NCBI RefSeq assembly: GCF_965208895.1
Contig: NZ_OZ242363.1
Location: 1,302,001 to 1,366,000 of the forward strand
Origin: Poriferisodalis sp965208895
GTDB lineage: Bacteria; Actinomycetota; Acidimicrobiia; Acidimicrobiales; Poriferisodalaceae
Direction: 5' to 3'
DNA: 64,000 bases
In this document: piece by piece, positions 1 through 8,466 of the stretch
Position numbering within the stretch: position 1 is the stretch's first letter
Layout of the letters: every line of letters starts with the position of its first letter
The notes under the pieces: generated by a model
Database searches by the model: none
What the model was told of the DNA's origin: nothing
What the model saw: the letters and a program-made list of their open reading frames with translations, nothing else
Made by a program: the position numbers and the translations under genes

Positions 1-457
<457 letters not shown>

Positions 458-662
458 CGGCCGGGACTACCAGAGCCGGCAAACAACGATTGAACCCTCA
501 CCTCATAGGGGTGCTCAGGTCGGTGTAGCCGAGGCGGTCGGGAGCGAGCACTTCGCCCAGTATGAACCGCGAGAAACAACCAATAACGAATGCAAGAAAT
601 GACCGATAGAAGCGCTAACATGTCACCGGTTCGTCCGCATGCCGACCGTAGGCGAGACACCC

Positions 663-1967
663 ATGGCAGAGCATCCCCTCGTTCCACGCCAGATTGAGCG
701 CACGGTGCGCGAACGACTTGCCGCTTTCCGGGTGGTCGTTCTGCACGGTGCCCGGCAGACCGGCAAGACCACGCTGGCACGTCTGTTCGGCGATGACGGC
801 AGCTACGTCAGCCTCGATGATCAGGCGCAACGAAATGCGAGCGTCGAAGACCCACGCTCGTTCATCGAGATCCGCAGTCGCCCGGTCATCATCGACGAGG
901 TGCAACGTGGGGGCGACGCGTTGGTCCGTGAGATCAAAATCGCTGTCGACGCCGACCCCGCGCCGGGCGCCTTTCTGCTCACCGGGTCTGCGAATTTCCT
1001 GACAGTTCCGCATCTGAGCGAATCGCTTGCCGGACGGGCCTCTTTCGTCGATCTCGGCCCGCTCAGCGAGACTGAACGCGAGCGCACCGACGGGCTCTTG
1101 GCGGAGCTTCTCTCGGGCAACGCTCATCGTGGTCGCACCGGTGGCGCGGTCGAGAGCACGCGACTCGAAGACCGCATCCTCGCTGGCCGACAGATCGCAG
1201 ACCACACACCCCGCGAGTACGCAGTACGGGTGGCCCGAGGCGGCTACCCGGCGCTCACCGACATGTCGGAACGCCTGCGCTCCATATGGTTCGATGACTA
1301 CATACGGGCGGTCGTCGCTCGCGATGTGCGAGAACTGACCGGTGCGCGCAAGATCGACGACCTGCCACGTCTGCTCGAAGCAGCGGCGGCGCGCACGGCA
1401 TCTGAACTCGTCGTCGAAGACCTGCGCCGCGATCTCGGCTTCGGAAGCAGGGACACCACCGCCGACTACCTCGCCCACCTGAGGATGCTCTACCTGGTGC
1501 GCACGCTGCCCGGATGGGCCGCCAGTGCCGTGACCCGCGCTCGGCGCCGTCCCAAGATCTACTTGGCCGATACCGGTCTTGCAGCGTCATTGCTGTCGCT
1601 CGGCTCGGAGGAACTTCTCGATCCTGCTGAGCGGATGCGCGGGCCGCTGCTGGAGACCTTCGTAGTCAACGAACTGGCGAAGCAGTCGTCGTTCTCTGAC
1701 GAACCCGTTGCCTTGAGCCACTTTCGCAGCACCGACGGCCGGCGCGAGATCGACGTGATTGCCGAAGCTGCGGATGGCCGCGTGTTCGGCTTCGAGGTGA
1801 AGGCCGGCCGCTCAGTCAACTCTCGGCACTATCGAAACCTTGCGTGGATGCGCGACACCATCGGCGCCGAGTTCGCCCTGGGGATAGTGCTGTACACCGG
1901 TGATATCAGCTACCGGCTCGCCGACCGCATCGTCGCGCTGCCCATCAGCGCGTTGTGGTCCCGATGA
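663..1967 (+). CDS. AAA-family ATPase with DUF4143 C-terminal domain
   Basis: 434 residues from ATG 663; an in-frame ATG at 639 is also possible. The N-terminal third is a P-loop ATPase (AAA_14 type) with Walker A GARQTGKTT and a Walker B-like PVIIDEV. A DUF4143 domain follows, with the usual acidic and aromatic pattern near the end (REIDVIAE, then FEVKAGR), which resembles a degenerate nuclease fold. Proteins of this architecture are widespread, often transferred horizontally, and of unknown function; a role as an ATP-dependent DNA-associated or toxin-antitoxin-like protein has been proposed for the family but cannot be shown here. It stands alone, about 200 bp from each neighbour and in the same direction. 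Confidence 0.85.
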   Translation: MAEHPLVPRQIERTVRERLAAFRVVVLHGARQTGKTTLARLFGDDGSYVSLDDQAQRNASVEDPRSFIEIRSRPVIIDEVQRGGDALVREIKIAVDADPAPGAFLLTGSANFLTVPHLSESLAGRASFVDLGPLSETERERTDGLLAELLSGNAHRGRTGGAVESTRLEDRILAGRQIADHTPREYAVRVARGGYPALTDMSERLRSIWFDDYIRAVVARDVRELTGARKIDDLPRLLEAAAARTASELVVEDLRRDLGFGSRDTTADYLAHLRMLYLVRTLPGWAASAVTRARRRPKIYLADTGLAASLLSLGSEELLDPAERMRGPLLETFVVNELAKQSSFSDEPVALSHFRSTDGRREIDVIAEAADGRVFGFEVKAGRSVNSRHYRNLAWMRDTIGAEFALGIVLYTGDISYRLADRIVALPISALWSR

Positions 1968-2175
1968 CCCGAGCCTCGAGACAGCGGATGCACGAGTTCC
2001 GCGGAGAACAGTCTTGCGACGTTTCAACGTCGGTGTCCTGCAATTCGGCTACTGCGAAGCCGAACGCTCGGGTCCGCGGTCACAGACGTCCGCAGGCGAG
2101 CTCGAAAACCACTGCGGATTGACGAGGCCTCTCAGCTATACCCGGTGCTGCGACCGCTCAACCGAAGGAGCCGCC

Positions 2176-2745
2176 ATGGCTATGGTGACCGGCATGGATC
2201 CGGAGGCTGTAGGTGCCGAGTCCGAACTGTCGGCAGATCCGAAAGTGCCGGGCGCCGCTGCACTCGATGCCGACAGTCTCACCCAGCTCGTAGCGCAGGC
2301 GGTCGCGGCCCAGAACCGCCCGTGGCGTTCTACGCTGCTGACCGCGCTGGCAACCACCATTCTCGCGGGTCTCATCGCCGTGGCCGCAGCGGGCTACACA
2401 GCGCTGCGCGCCGACATCACCGCACTGCGTACCGAAGTCAGCGGGAGCGAGACTGGCCTACGAACCGAGATGGGCGGTCTCGAAGCACGACTGAGCGCCG
2501 AGATCGACGGGATCGAAACACGCCTTCGCATGGAGATCGATGGGGTCGAAGCACGACTGAGCGCTGAAATCAATGGAGTCGATACACGCCTTGGCACCGA
2601 GATCCAGGATTTTCGCGCCGAAGTGAATGCAACCTTGCTGGATCACACAGACCGCCTTGCCCGCCTCGAGACCGATTCGCAACGTCACACTGAGCAACTC
2701 ACCAGTATCGAATCCGCGTTGCAACTCGGCCCACCGGCCCAATAG
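2176..2745 (+). CDS. Membrane-anchored coiled-coil protein with 11-residue repeats
   Basis: 189 residues. The ATG at 2176 is preceded by a good ribosome binding site (GAAGGAG, 2164-2170), which rules out the longer upstream reading. An acidic N-terminal stretch is followed by one hydrophobic helix (about residues 55-80) and then a long charged helical region to the C-terminus. The helical part contains five consecutive 11-residue repeats of the pattern xxLxxEIxGvE (2452-2616), which is hendecad spacing and predicts a coiled coil. I do not recognise a named family; it resembles generic DUF1640-like or apolipoprotein-like helical proteins. Function unknown; probably a membrane-tethered oligomer. 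Confidence 0.7.
   Translation: MAMVTGMDPEAVGAESELSADPKVPGAAALDADSLTQLVAQAVAAQNRPWRSTLLTALATTILAGLIAVAAAGYTALRADITALRTEVSGSETGLRTEMGGLEARLSAEIDGIETRLRMEIDGVEARLSAEINGVDTRLGTEIQDFRAEVNATLLDHTDRLARLETDSQRHTEQLTSIESALQLGPPAQ
2452..2616 (+). repeat. Five tandem 33-bp units encoding hendecad coiled-coil repeats
   Basis: Inside the coiled-coil gene, five in-frame 33-bp units encode related 11-mers such as ARLSAEIDGIE, TRLRMEIDGVE and ARLSAEINGVD. The alternate units (ARLSAEI...) are nearly identical in DNA, suggesting recent expansion by 66-bp steps. Confidence 0.75.
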
Positions 2746-2905
2746 CGGGGTCGCCGGCCGCATCGCCGACGCCCTCGGCTGCAGCCTGTGGGCGTGAGGC
2801 GTATTCGCCAGACCCATGCCCCAGCAGCTCAGCGACACGGCAGCAGGCCCAATCGACCTCGTCGCAGATCAGCCAACGCCGGCCCGCTTGGGAGTCTCCG
2901 CGCTA

Positions 2906-3853
2906 TCAGCGGGCCGGGCTACGGAATACCTGATCTTCGTGCCAGCGCCGATGCGGCTCGGCTACGGCGTCCAGATGGTCTCGGGGCCGCAGCAGCTCCT
3001 TGCCGCTCAGCGACCACACCATTTCTTCGGCTGCGCGGTCTCGGCCCACAAACTGAGCAGAAACCATGACCTCTCGGTCGCTGGTCAAGCCCAGCACTCC
3101 GCGGTCGAAGAGCTGGTGATGCATGGCGCACAGGCACAATCCGTTGGGGATGACATCGGGGCCGTTCACGGCCCACCATTGGATGTGTGCGGCTTCGAGG
3201 CCGACGGTGGTGCTGTCGAGTCGGCCATCAAAGCCGCACATGGCACATCGATACTCGTAGGCCCGTAGCACCTTGATCCGGAATTCGGGGTCCCGGCGAC
3301 GTTCAGGGATCGGGAGTTCGCGGGTCCGCTGTCGGGCAAGCGATGCCTCTATCCCGTCGAGATCCAAGCCGACGCTCTCGCAGATGCTGGTGTGCAGGCT
3401 CTCGGGCCAGTTGGACAGCAGCAGCGACCGCGCCACCGTGAGCATCAGCGCAGGGTCGTCAAGCAACGCCGAGGCGAATTGCGGCGAGAGGGAACCGACG
3501 GCCTGCGCCTTGCGGAGTGCCCCGTCGCTGAGCTGGTCCGGCCGGATCGGCACCGTGTGACTCACAGACCACAAGCCGGCATCGTTCTGCAATCGCCAGA
3601 ACGGCTGCTCGGGATGCTGGATTGCACGCTGAGGACCGAAATCGTCGAGCCAAGCGCGCAGCTTCGGCCCAACCTGTTCATAGACCAACCGCGAGACGCG
3701 GTCGTTGTGCAGCTGGGCGATGGCATGCAACAGCAAGAGCGGCTTGTGCGGAGCTCGCTTGCCTCGCTGCGTCCATTGCCTGATGTCGGCCACACGTGCC
3801 AACCAGTCCTCTGAGTTCTCCGTGCGATCATCCTGCGGCCCCACGCAGGCCAT
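2906..3853 (-). CDS. Phosphorothioated-DNA-binding HNH restriction endonuclease (SprMcrA-like)
   Basis: 315 residues. The N-terminal half (to about residue 170) matches the sulfur-binding-domain (SBD) type seen in type IV enzymes such as SprMcrA, beginning with the region around APHKPLLLLHAI. The C-terminal part is a zinc-supported HNH nuclease with CAMC at 203-206, AAH at 221-223, PNG at 236-238 and MHH at 244-246. Known SBD-HNH enzymes recognise phosphorothioated DNA and cut nearby. Here the gene lies at the far end of an island that also encodes phosphorothioation enzymes. That is unexpected for an enzyme that attacks modified DNA, unless it cuts only other sequence contexts or senses the modification. 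It diverges from vapBC. Family call is confident from the combination of motifs; specificity is inference. Confidence 0.8.
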   Translation of the reverse strand: MACVGPQDDRTENSEDWLARVADIRQWTQRGKRAPHKPLLLLHAIAQLHNDRVSRLVYEQVGPKLRAWLDDFGPQRAIQHPEQPFWRLQNDAGLWSVSHTVPIRPDQLSDGALRKAQAVGSLSPQFASALLDDPALMLTVARSLLLSNWPESLHTSICESVGLDLDGIEASLARQRTRELPIPERRRDPEFRIKVLRAYEYRCAMCGFDGRLDSTTVGLEAAHIQWWAVNGPDVIPNGLCLCAMHHQLFDRGVLGLTSDREVMVSAQFVGRDRAAEEMVWSLSGKELLRPRDHLDAVAEPHRRWHEDQVFRSPAR

Positions 3854-3949
3854 CGTAGAACTCTGCGGAAGCTCTCTCAGATGAGTCCCTCGCTCCCTGA
3901 GCTACGACTGCGCCGCCGCAGGTCGACTCCCGGCGCAGAATCGACAACT

Positions 3950-4010
3950 TTATATATCGTGATGTTTCATCTAGTTTCAAATCATCATGCAGAGTGACAG
4001 GAACAGGAGC
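3950..4010 (+). promoter_or_regulatory. AT-rich promoter/operator region of vapBC
   Basis: This stretch is much richer in A/T than its surroundings (TTTATATATC near 3950) and sits between the divergent HNH gene and vapB. It holds two GTTTCA direct repeats exactly 10 bp apart (3964-3969 and 3974-3979), framed by GATG (3961-3964) and CATC (3983-3986). Repeats one helical turn apart are what a ribbon-helix-helix antitoxin would bind. A ribosome binding site AGGAG precedes ATG 4015. Operator function is inferred. Confidence 0.4.
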
Positions 4011-4014
4011 GATC

Positions 4015-4299
4015 ATGGCGGCTATCGTTGAAGACATGGAGACCGAGGGTGCCGACGAAACGACGGCTGCGACAGCCACAGTGCGCCTCGACGTCGCTGA
4101 TCGGACGCTGCTCGACGAGATTGCGCCCGAGTTCGGCGGCAGGTCGGCAGCGATCAAGCAGGCCATCGCGATGCTGGCCGAGGATCACCGTCGCCGCCGC
4201 GCCCTGGACGCATTCATGGAAGAGTGGTCAGCTGAGTCGGGACCACCCGATCCGGATGACGTGGCTGCGATGCGTGAGCGCCACTTCAGCCGAAGGTGA
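4015..4299 (+). CDS. VapB-like antitoxin (ribbon-helix-helix type)
   Basis: 94 residues. ATG 4015 is chosen because ACAGGAGCG lies just upstream; an ATG at 3994 is less likely. After an acidic N-terminus there is a short strand-helix-helix segment (TATVRLDVADRTLLDEIA, then GGRSAAIKQAIAML) of the kind found in CopG/VapB DNA-binding antitoxins. The C-terminal helix is charged and probably wraps around the toxin. Its stop overlaps the start of the PIN gene (GTGA), which supports an antitoxin-toxin operon. It would neutralise the toxin and repress its own promoter. Confidence 0.75.
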   Translation: MAAIVEDMETEGADETTAATATVRLDVADRTLLDEIAPEFGGRSAAIKQAIAMLAEDHRRRRALDAFMEEWSAESGPPDPDDVAAMRERHFSRR

Positions 4300-4676
4300 T
4301 ATTCGACGCCGGCATTCTCGTCGCCATTGATCGAGACGAGCCTGCTGCCAAGGGTTTCATCGAGGCCGCACGTCATGCGGGCGAGACGCTGCGCACGACA
4401 GCCCCGGCGGTCGCTCAGGTGTGGCGGGACGGTTCGCGCCAAGCCCGCTTGTCTCGGCTCGTGGCTGGGCTGGACGTACGCCCGTTCACCGCAGCGCAGG
4501 TCTCGCTGGTCGGAACGCTGCTGCGCCGCTCGGGGGCGTCCGACGTGGTCGACGCTCACCTGGTCGCATGCGCGATGCGTCTGGACGACACCATCATCAC
4601 CTCTGATCTCGACGACTTCACCCGCCTCACAGCGCACCTCGGCGAAGCAGAACCACGCGCAAAGCAGTGGTCCTGA
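4296..4676 (+). CDS. VapC-like PIN-domain ribonuclease toxin
   Basis: 126 residues, GTG start at 4296 overlapping the antitoxin stop. The PIN-domain acidic positions are visible: D4 in MIFDAG, D86 in DVVDAHLV and D104 in TSDLDDF. At the position where many VapC proteins have a second conserved glutamate, this protein reads AQVWRDG, a form that I believe is common in actinobacterial PIN proteins. VapC toxins cleave tRNA or rRNA when freed from the antitoxin. The pair is embedded in the phosphorothioation island but on the opposite strand, so it may stabilise the island. Confidence 0.85.
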   Translation: MIFDAGILVAIDRDEPAAKGFIEAARHAGETLRTTAPAVAQVWRDGSRQARLSRLVAGLDVRPFTAAQVSLVGTLLRRSGASDVVDAHLVACAMRLDDTIITSDLDDFTRLTAHLGEAEPRAKQWS

Positions 4677-4793
4677 GGTACCCCAGTCGGTCACCCAGAT
4701 CGAGTGTGCCCGGGTGCCCAAGGACACACTGGGCTCTGGGAGGCGACGTCCCGACGAAAATGACGAGTCCCGCAGCAAGCCAACGCAGCCGCG

Positions 4794-6416
4794 TCAGTGA
4801 AGCAAATCGGCAACCAACTGCCGGTCGTGGCGCAGCCTGTCGATCAGCTCGTCGAACGTTAGCGACTTGCGATCCAGCATCGGCTGAAGCCGATCCTCCA
4901 CGGTGTTGGCACAAGTGAGGTAGTGGACGTCCACTGGCTGCGTTTGCCCGATCCGTACGACACGATCAACAGCTTGCGCATTGGCCGACGGGTTCCACCA
5001 CCGGTTGATGAAAACGACCTGAGTCGCCTCGGTCAGCGTCAGTCCTTCGCTACCGACGCGCATCGAGGCAGCGAGCGCGAAACACTCAGGATCGCTCTTG
5101 AACTTCGCGATCGCGCGTTCACGCACCGCCAGCGATTGCTCACCAATCAGGAGTTGGCAACCGATTCCAGAACGCCGCAGTCGCTCGCTGAGCTGCCGCA
5201 GCGGATCGATGGTGAAGGAGAACACCACGGTCTTGCGCCCGCGAGCAGCTGCGGCCTGCACCAGACCGCTCGCACGATCCAGCTTCGCGCTGTCGCCGGA
5301 TACCGGCTCCCAATCACAGATGGTTCTCAGTCGGCCGAACAATGCCAGGAAGTCGCCCGGGCCGCTCGACGACAGGCTCCGAATCGCCTCGTTGTAAGCA
5401 GCGCGCTGCGCCGGGAGCATCTCGCACTCGACTGTGTGCTCGACAGCAGTCGGCAGCTCGGGAAGCACAGATTCCTTCGTGCGTCGCAGCAAGTAGGGAC
5501 GAGCGCGAGCACGCATCGTTTCTAGTCCGAGCCGGTCATCGTCGATCGAATACAGACGAGGCTCCAACAGCGACAACAGGCAGGCCAGGTCAGCTGCGTC
5601 CCGCTCAACGGGCGTGCCGGTCAGCATCCACAGGCGGGGAGTGACGAGTCGGCGCATGGCCTGACTCAACTGAGAGTCCGATTTGCGTAGTCGGTGCGCT
5701 TCGTCGGCCACGATCAAACTGGGAGGTTGACGCGCCAAGTGTCGCCAGAGATCGCGTACGTCTTCGTAGCTGGCGAGCACTGCGTGTGCTCGGGCTGCGG
5801 CACGGTGCCAGTCACTGTCCGCGAAACCGCCGCCGAGCCGGTCAAGCCCAAGGACCGTCAGTTCGGGCGCCCATCGGTGAAACTCAGCATCCCAATTTGC
5901 GATCAGTGTTCGCGGCGCCGCCACGAGACACGTTCTCAATCTTCGAGCGCGGTACAGCCTCCGGATGGCGGCGATCACCTGTACCGTCTTGCCAAGGCCC
6001 ATATCGTCGGCAAGCACGGCGCGGTTGCGTTGCAGAAGAAAACCGGTACCGCTTCGTTGGAACGGATACAGGGAGTCTTGAACTCTGCGCGGTAACAACA
6101 ATGGCACTACGCGCCGCAATGCGCGGTCGTAGTCACGCTCATGCCCCGGAGCGCAATTGAATGTCCATTCCAAGGTTCCCTCGCGCAAACCGCGAACCTT
6201 TCGGGCAACTGCAGCGTCATTCGCAATGAGCTCAAGAACGGCCGCTACGAGTCGCCGATCGCCCGATGGAACAGCAATCTCGGTGTGCTGCTCGTAGCAA
6301 ATATTGAGGAATCCCCATTCGCCCCGATGCTCTAGTTGCGCGAGCACGACATCCGAATCTGGCCACGGGCGCACATAGGCGCGCTTCATGGCCGGAACAT
6401 GACGTAGCGCGCTCAT
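4794..6416 (-). CDS. SNF2-family DEAD/DEAH helicase
   Basis: 540 residues. It contains a complete SF2/SNF2 motor: motif I ADDMGLGKT (about 136-144), motif II ADEAH (about 237-241), motif III LTGTP, and motif VI AVDRVVRIGQTQPV near the C-terminus. A non-helicase N-terminal region of about 115 residues precedes it. Such translocases accompany several DNA-modification defence systems. It lies 59 bp downstream of the dndB-like gene on the same strand, so the two are probably co-transcribed. A translocase or restriction accessory role in the phosphorothioation island is inferred from context; no nuclease domain is apparent in the protein itself. Confidence 0.85.
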   Translation of the reverse strand: MSALRHVPAMKRAYVRPWPDSDVVLAQLEHRGEWGFLNICYEQHTEIAVPSGDRRLVAAVLELIANDAAVARKVRGLREGTLEWTFNCAPGHERDYDRALRRVVPLLLPRRVQDSLYPFQRSGTGFLLQRNRAVLADDMGLGKTVQVIAAIRRLYRARRLRTCLVAAPRTLIANWDAEFHRWAPELTVLGLDRLGGGFADSDWHRAAARAHAVLASYEDVRDLWRHLARQPPSLIVADEAHRLRKSDSQLSQAMRRLVTPRLWMLTGTPVERDAADLACLLSLLEPRLYSIDDDRLGLETMRARARPYLLRRTKESVLPELPTAVEHTVECEMLPAQRAAYNEAIRSLSSSGPGDFLALFGRLRTICDWEPVSGDSAKLDRASGLVQAAAARGRKTVVFSFTIDPLRQLSERLRRSGIGCQLLIGEQSLAVRERAIAKFKSDPECFALAASMRVGSEGLTLTEATQVVFINRWWNPSANAQAVDRVVRIGQTQPVDVHYLTCANTVEDRLQPMLDRKSLTFDELIDRLRHDRQLVADLLH

Positions 6417-6474
6417 ATCCCTGCAGGAACAGGCTGCTCACAGCATCGTTCGGTAGTGACTGGCACGGGCGTTC

Positions 6475-7881
6475 CTACACGAGGAGCCCGGCCTCGATCT
6501 CTGTCCACAGCGACTCGACCTCCTCGCCGGCGTCAAGCGGAAGCATCATCTCCCACGCGGCGCGCAGCCCGGTGCTGCCGGAAATGTCGTCTTCGGCATG
6601 CTGGTCCAGCCCAAGTTGCCATCGCAGGATCCGCTCGGCTACCCGCAGGCGAGCCTTGCGGTCTTCGTTGGTAATGCGCCAAGCCCCGTCTTCGGCGCGA
6701 ACTAGGAGCAGGTGCCTCCACGGCGCTGAGTGAGCCTCCCAATTGATCCGGTCGAGCGGCCGGAGCGCATCCTCAGCCGCCACGGCATCTAGTTCCGCAG
6801 CCACACCTGATGTCTGCTGTCGTGCAATCGCCTCGTTCAGCATGTCCCGCGCCAATCCCACTACGAGCAGCTGAACGATCGGCCAAAACAGAACGTTGTC
6901 ACGCGTGTCGCCCTCAAGGTCGGCCCCGTGATCGCGCATGCGCGCCGGGTCTTCAGACAAGACCGGCAAAGCGGTTATCAAGCCATCCCAACAAATCGTC
7001 AATTCTGCACCAAGTGCTTCGATCTCGTCGTCGTCTGGCCGAAAACGCTTGTAGTCGCCGAATTTATCGCCGTGTGCGCCCCAGCCAAGATTACGGCGAT
7101 CCGGTGTATACAACCATTCAATATTGAGTCGATACAGCATCTCCAGACTCGTCCAGTGGCTCGATCCTGGTCGTACGTTCTTTCCAGGTTCCATTTTGAT
7201 TCGATCAGAGGTGAACTGGTCACTTCCAGCGCGAAAGAACGGATGTTCTGTTACAAGGCGACGTGTGATGATCGCCAATGAGTCATCCTCGTCCATTACA
7301 ATGTTCTCAAACTCGGACATATTCTTCGCATAGCGATTGAGATGTCCAAAGAGCCGACGGTAACGGACCATAAACTCTTGAAGATCTTCGTGGTATCGAG
7401 GAGTCACAATGACAACCGAGGCCTCTTCGTCACGGAATCCCTGTGGCGCCGACCAATCACTCTCGCCGTCCACAAGCGAACGGATTGCTGCGAGCCGGTG
7501 CTGACCATCAAGGGCATAGTACTGTTGTCCGCCATCGAACGTCAGCACCCCGAACGCCTCTGTCAAACGCCGATCGCCACGCAAGATCCGGAACTCCGGA
7601 ATATCTTCGATGCTGACCGGATACCACTGAGGTTCACCGTCAAACGCGGCGACGACAAGCGAGTTGAAGAACCTGTCCTTGTGCTTTGCGAGATAGCTTG
7701 CGATCTCACCATGGGAACGTGAACGCTTGAGTTGACGTTGGATTGCCGCCGAAAGTTCGGTGGGTCCGTGGATTTCTTCGGCGAACTTGACGTTCTCGGC
7801 AAGCTCGCGCATGGACATCCGCACCATGTAGTATTCCCAGCTTCCCATCTTTGCCCGAATAGCCGGATATATCTGAGTCAC
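6475..7881 (-). CDS. dndB: DndB-like DGQHR-domain protein
   Basis: 468 residues. The N-terminus (YPAIRAKMGSWEYYMVRMSM) and the motif YYALDGQHRLAAI at about residues 121-133 are hallmarks of DndB/DGQHR proteins. DndB is a regulator in DNA phosphorothioation (dnd) clusters and binds the dnd promoter. Here it sits downstream of an Ssp-type rather than a full DndCDE-type modification operon. It is longer than the DndB proteins I recall (about 370 residues), with an extended helical C-terminal part. It is separated from the GIY-YIG gene by 66 bp of A/T-rich DNA, which may hold its own promoter. The family call is strong; the exact symbol is less certain because the partner genes differ. Confidence 0.8.
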   Translation of the reverse strand: MTQIYPAIRAKMGSWEYYMVRMSMRELAENVKFAEEIHGPTELSAAIQRQLKRSRSHGEIASYLAKHKDRFFNSLVVAAFDGEPQWYPVSIEDIPEFRILRGDRRLTEAFGVLTFDGGQQYYALDGQHRLAAIRSLVDGESDWSAPQGFRDEEASVVIVTPRYHEDLQEFMVRYRRLFGHLNRYAKNMSEFENIVMDEDDSLAIITRRLVTEHPFFRAGSDQFTSDRIKMEPGKNVRPGSSHWTSLEMLYRLNIEWLYTPDRRNLGWGAHGDKFGDYKRFRPDDDEIEALGAELTICWDGLITALPVLSEDPARMRDHGADLEGDTRDNVLFWPIVQLLVVGLARDMLNEAIARQQTSGVAAELDAVAAEDALRPLDRINWEAHSAPWRHLLLVRAEDGAWRITNEDRKARLRVAERILRWQLGLDQHAEDDISGSTGLRAAWEMMLPLDAGEEVESLWTEIEAGLLV

Positions 7882-7947
7882 TTCACCTACTCCTAGATTA
7901 GTTTAGGTCTGATTGTGGCTTCGCCATGAGGCTGAACCCAATAGCAC

Positions 7948-8466
7948 TCACACACGTTGAGGCTCGCCAAGTCGAGCGATGAGGGGCCGCCCTCGCGGCA
8001 TGCTGCGATTCGCGGGCGGCGACAGCACCCGAACTAACTCCGACTCGGCATCACGAAGCCACGTCGCAGAATCATCAGAGTGAGCATCTGGTACCACTGT
8101 GAATGCGAAGTTCAAATAGCCGAATATCGTATGGCAACGGACGATCAGGGGGTTCGGTGACTCCGGATTCGCATGCTGCAGAAAGCGGCGCCGCAGGTTG
8201 TCGGAACGACCCGCGTAGATGGCATTGACCAAGTCTGCGGGAATCTGATAGTTCCTCGCGAGACGCTCTCGTTCTGTCAGCAGCAAGTAGACCCCCGGGC
8301 GAGTCGGGATGCTGTCCCGATACAGGCTGTTGAGTGGCTTGCGCCTCCATTGTGCGCCCCGAAGCACCTCGGCCAATTGGCGCCAATCAGCCGGTTCGAG
8401 GGACCAACCATCGAGAGGCATGCCCTCACCGGCTTCCGTCGTTATGCGGAGGTAGCGAACGCTCAT
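7948..8466 (-). CDS. GIY-YIG-domain protein
   Basis: 172 residues from ATG 8466 (MSVRYLRIT); the frame stays open further upstream but that part overlaps the preceding gene. The core GIY-YIG features are present: PGVYLLL, then about 30 residues later IYAGRSDNLRRRFLQH, with the expected arginine and histidine. A conserved C-terminal glutamate could be E in the DAESELVRVL segment. GIY-YIG domains make single-metal endonucleases. The start overlaps the end of the upstream winged-helix gene by about 40 bp, so it belongs to the ssp operon. A nuclease role within the island is plausible but not shown. Confidence 0.7.
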   Translation of the reverse strand: MSVRYLRITTEAGEGMPLDGWSLEPADWRQLAEVLRGAQWRRKPLNSLYRDSIPTRPGVYLLLTERERLARNYQIPADLVNAIYAGRSDNLRRRFLQHANPESPNPLIVRCHTIFGYLNFAFTVVPDAHSDDSATWLRDAESELVRVLSPPANRSMPRGRPLIARLGEPQRV

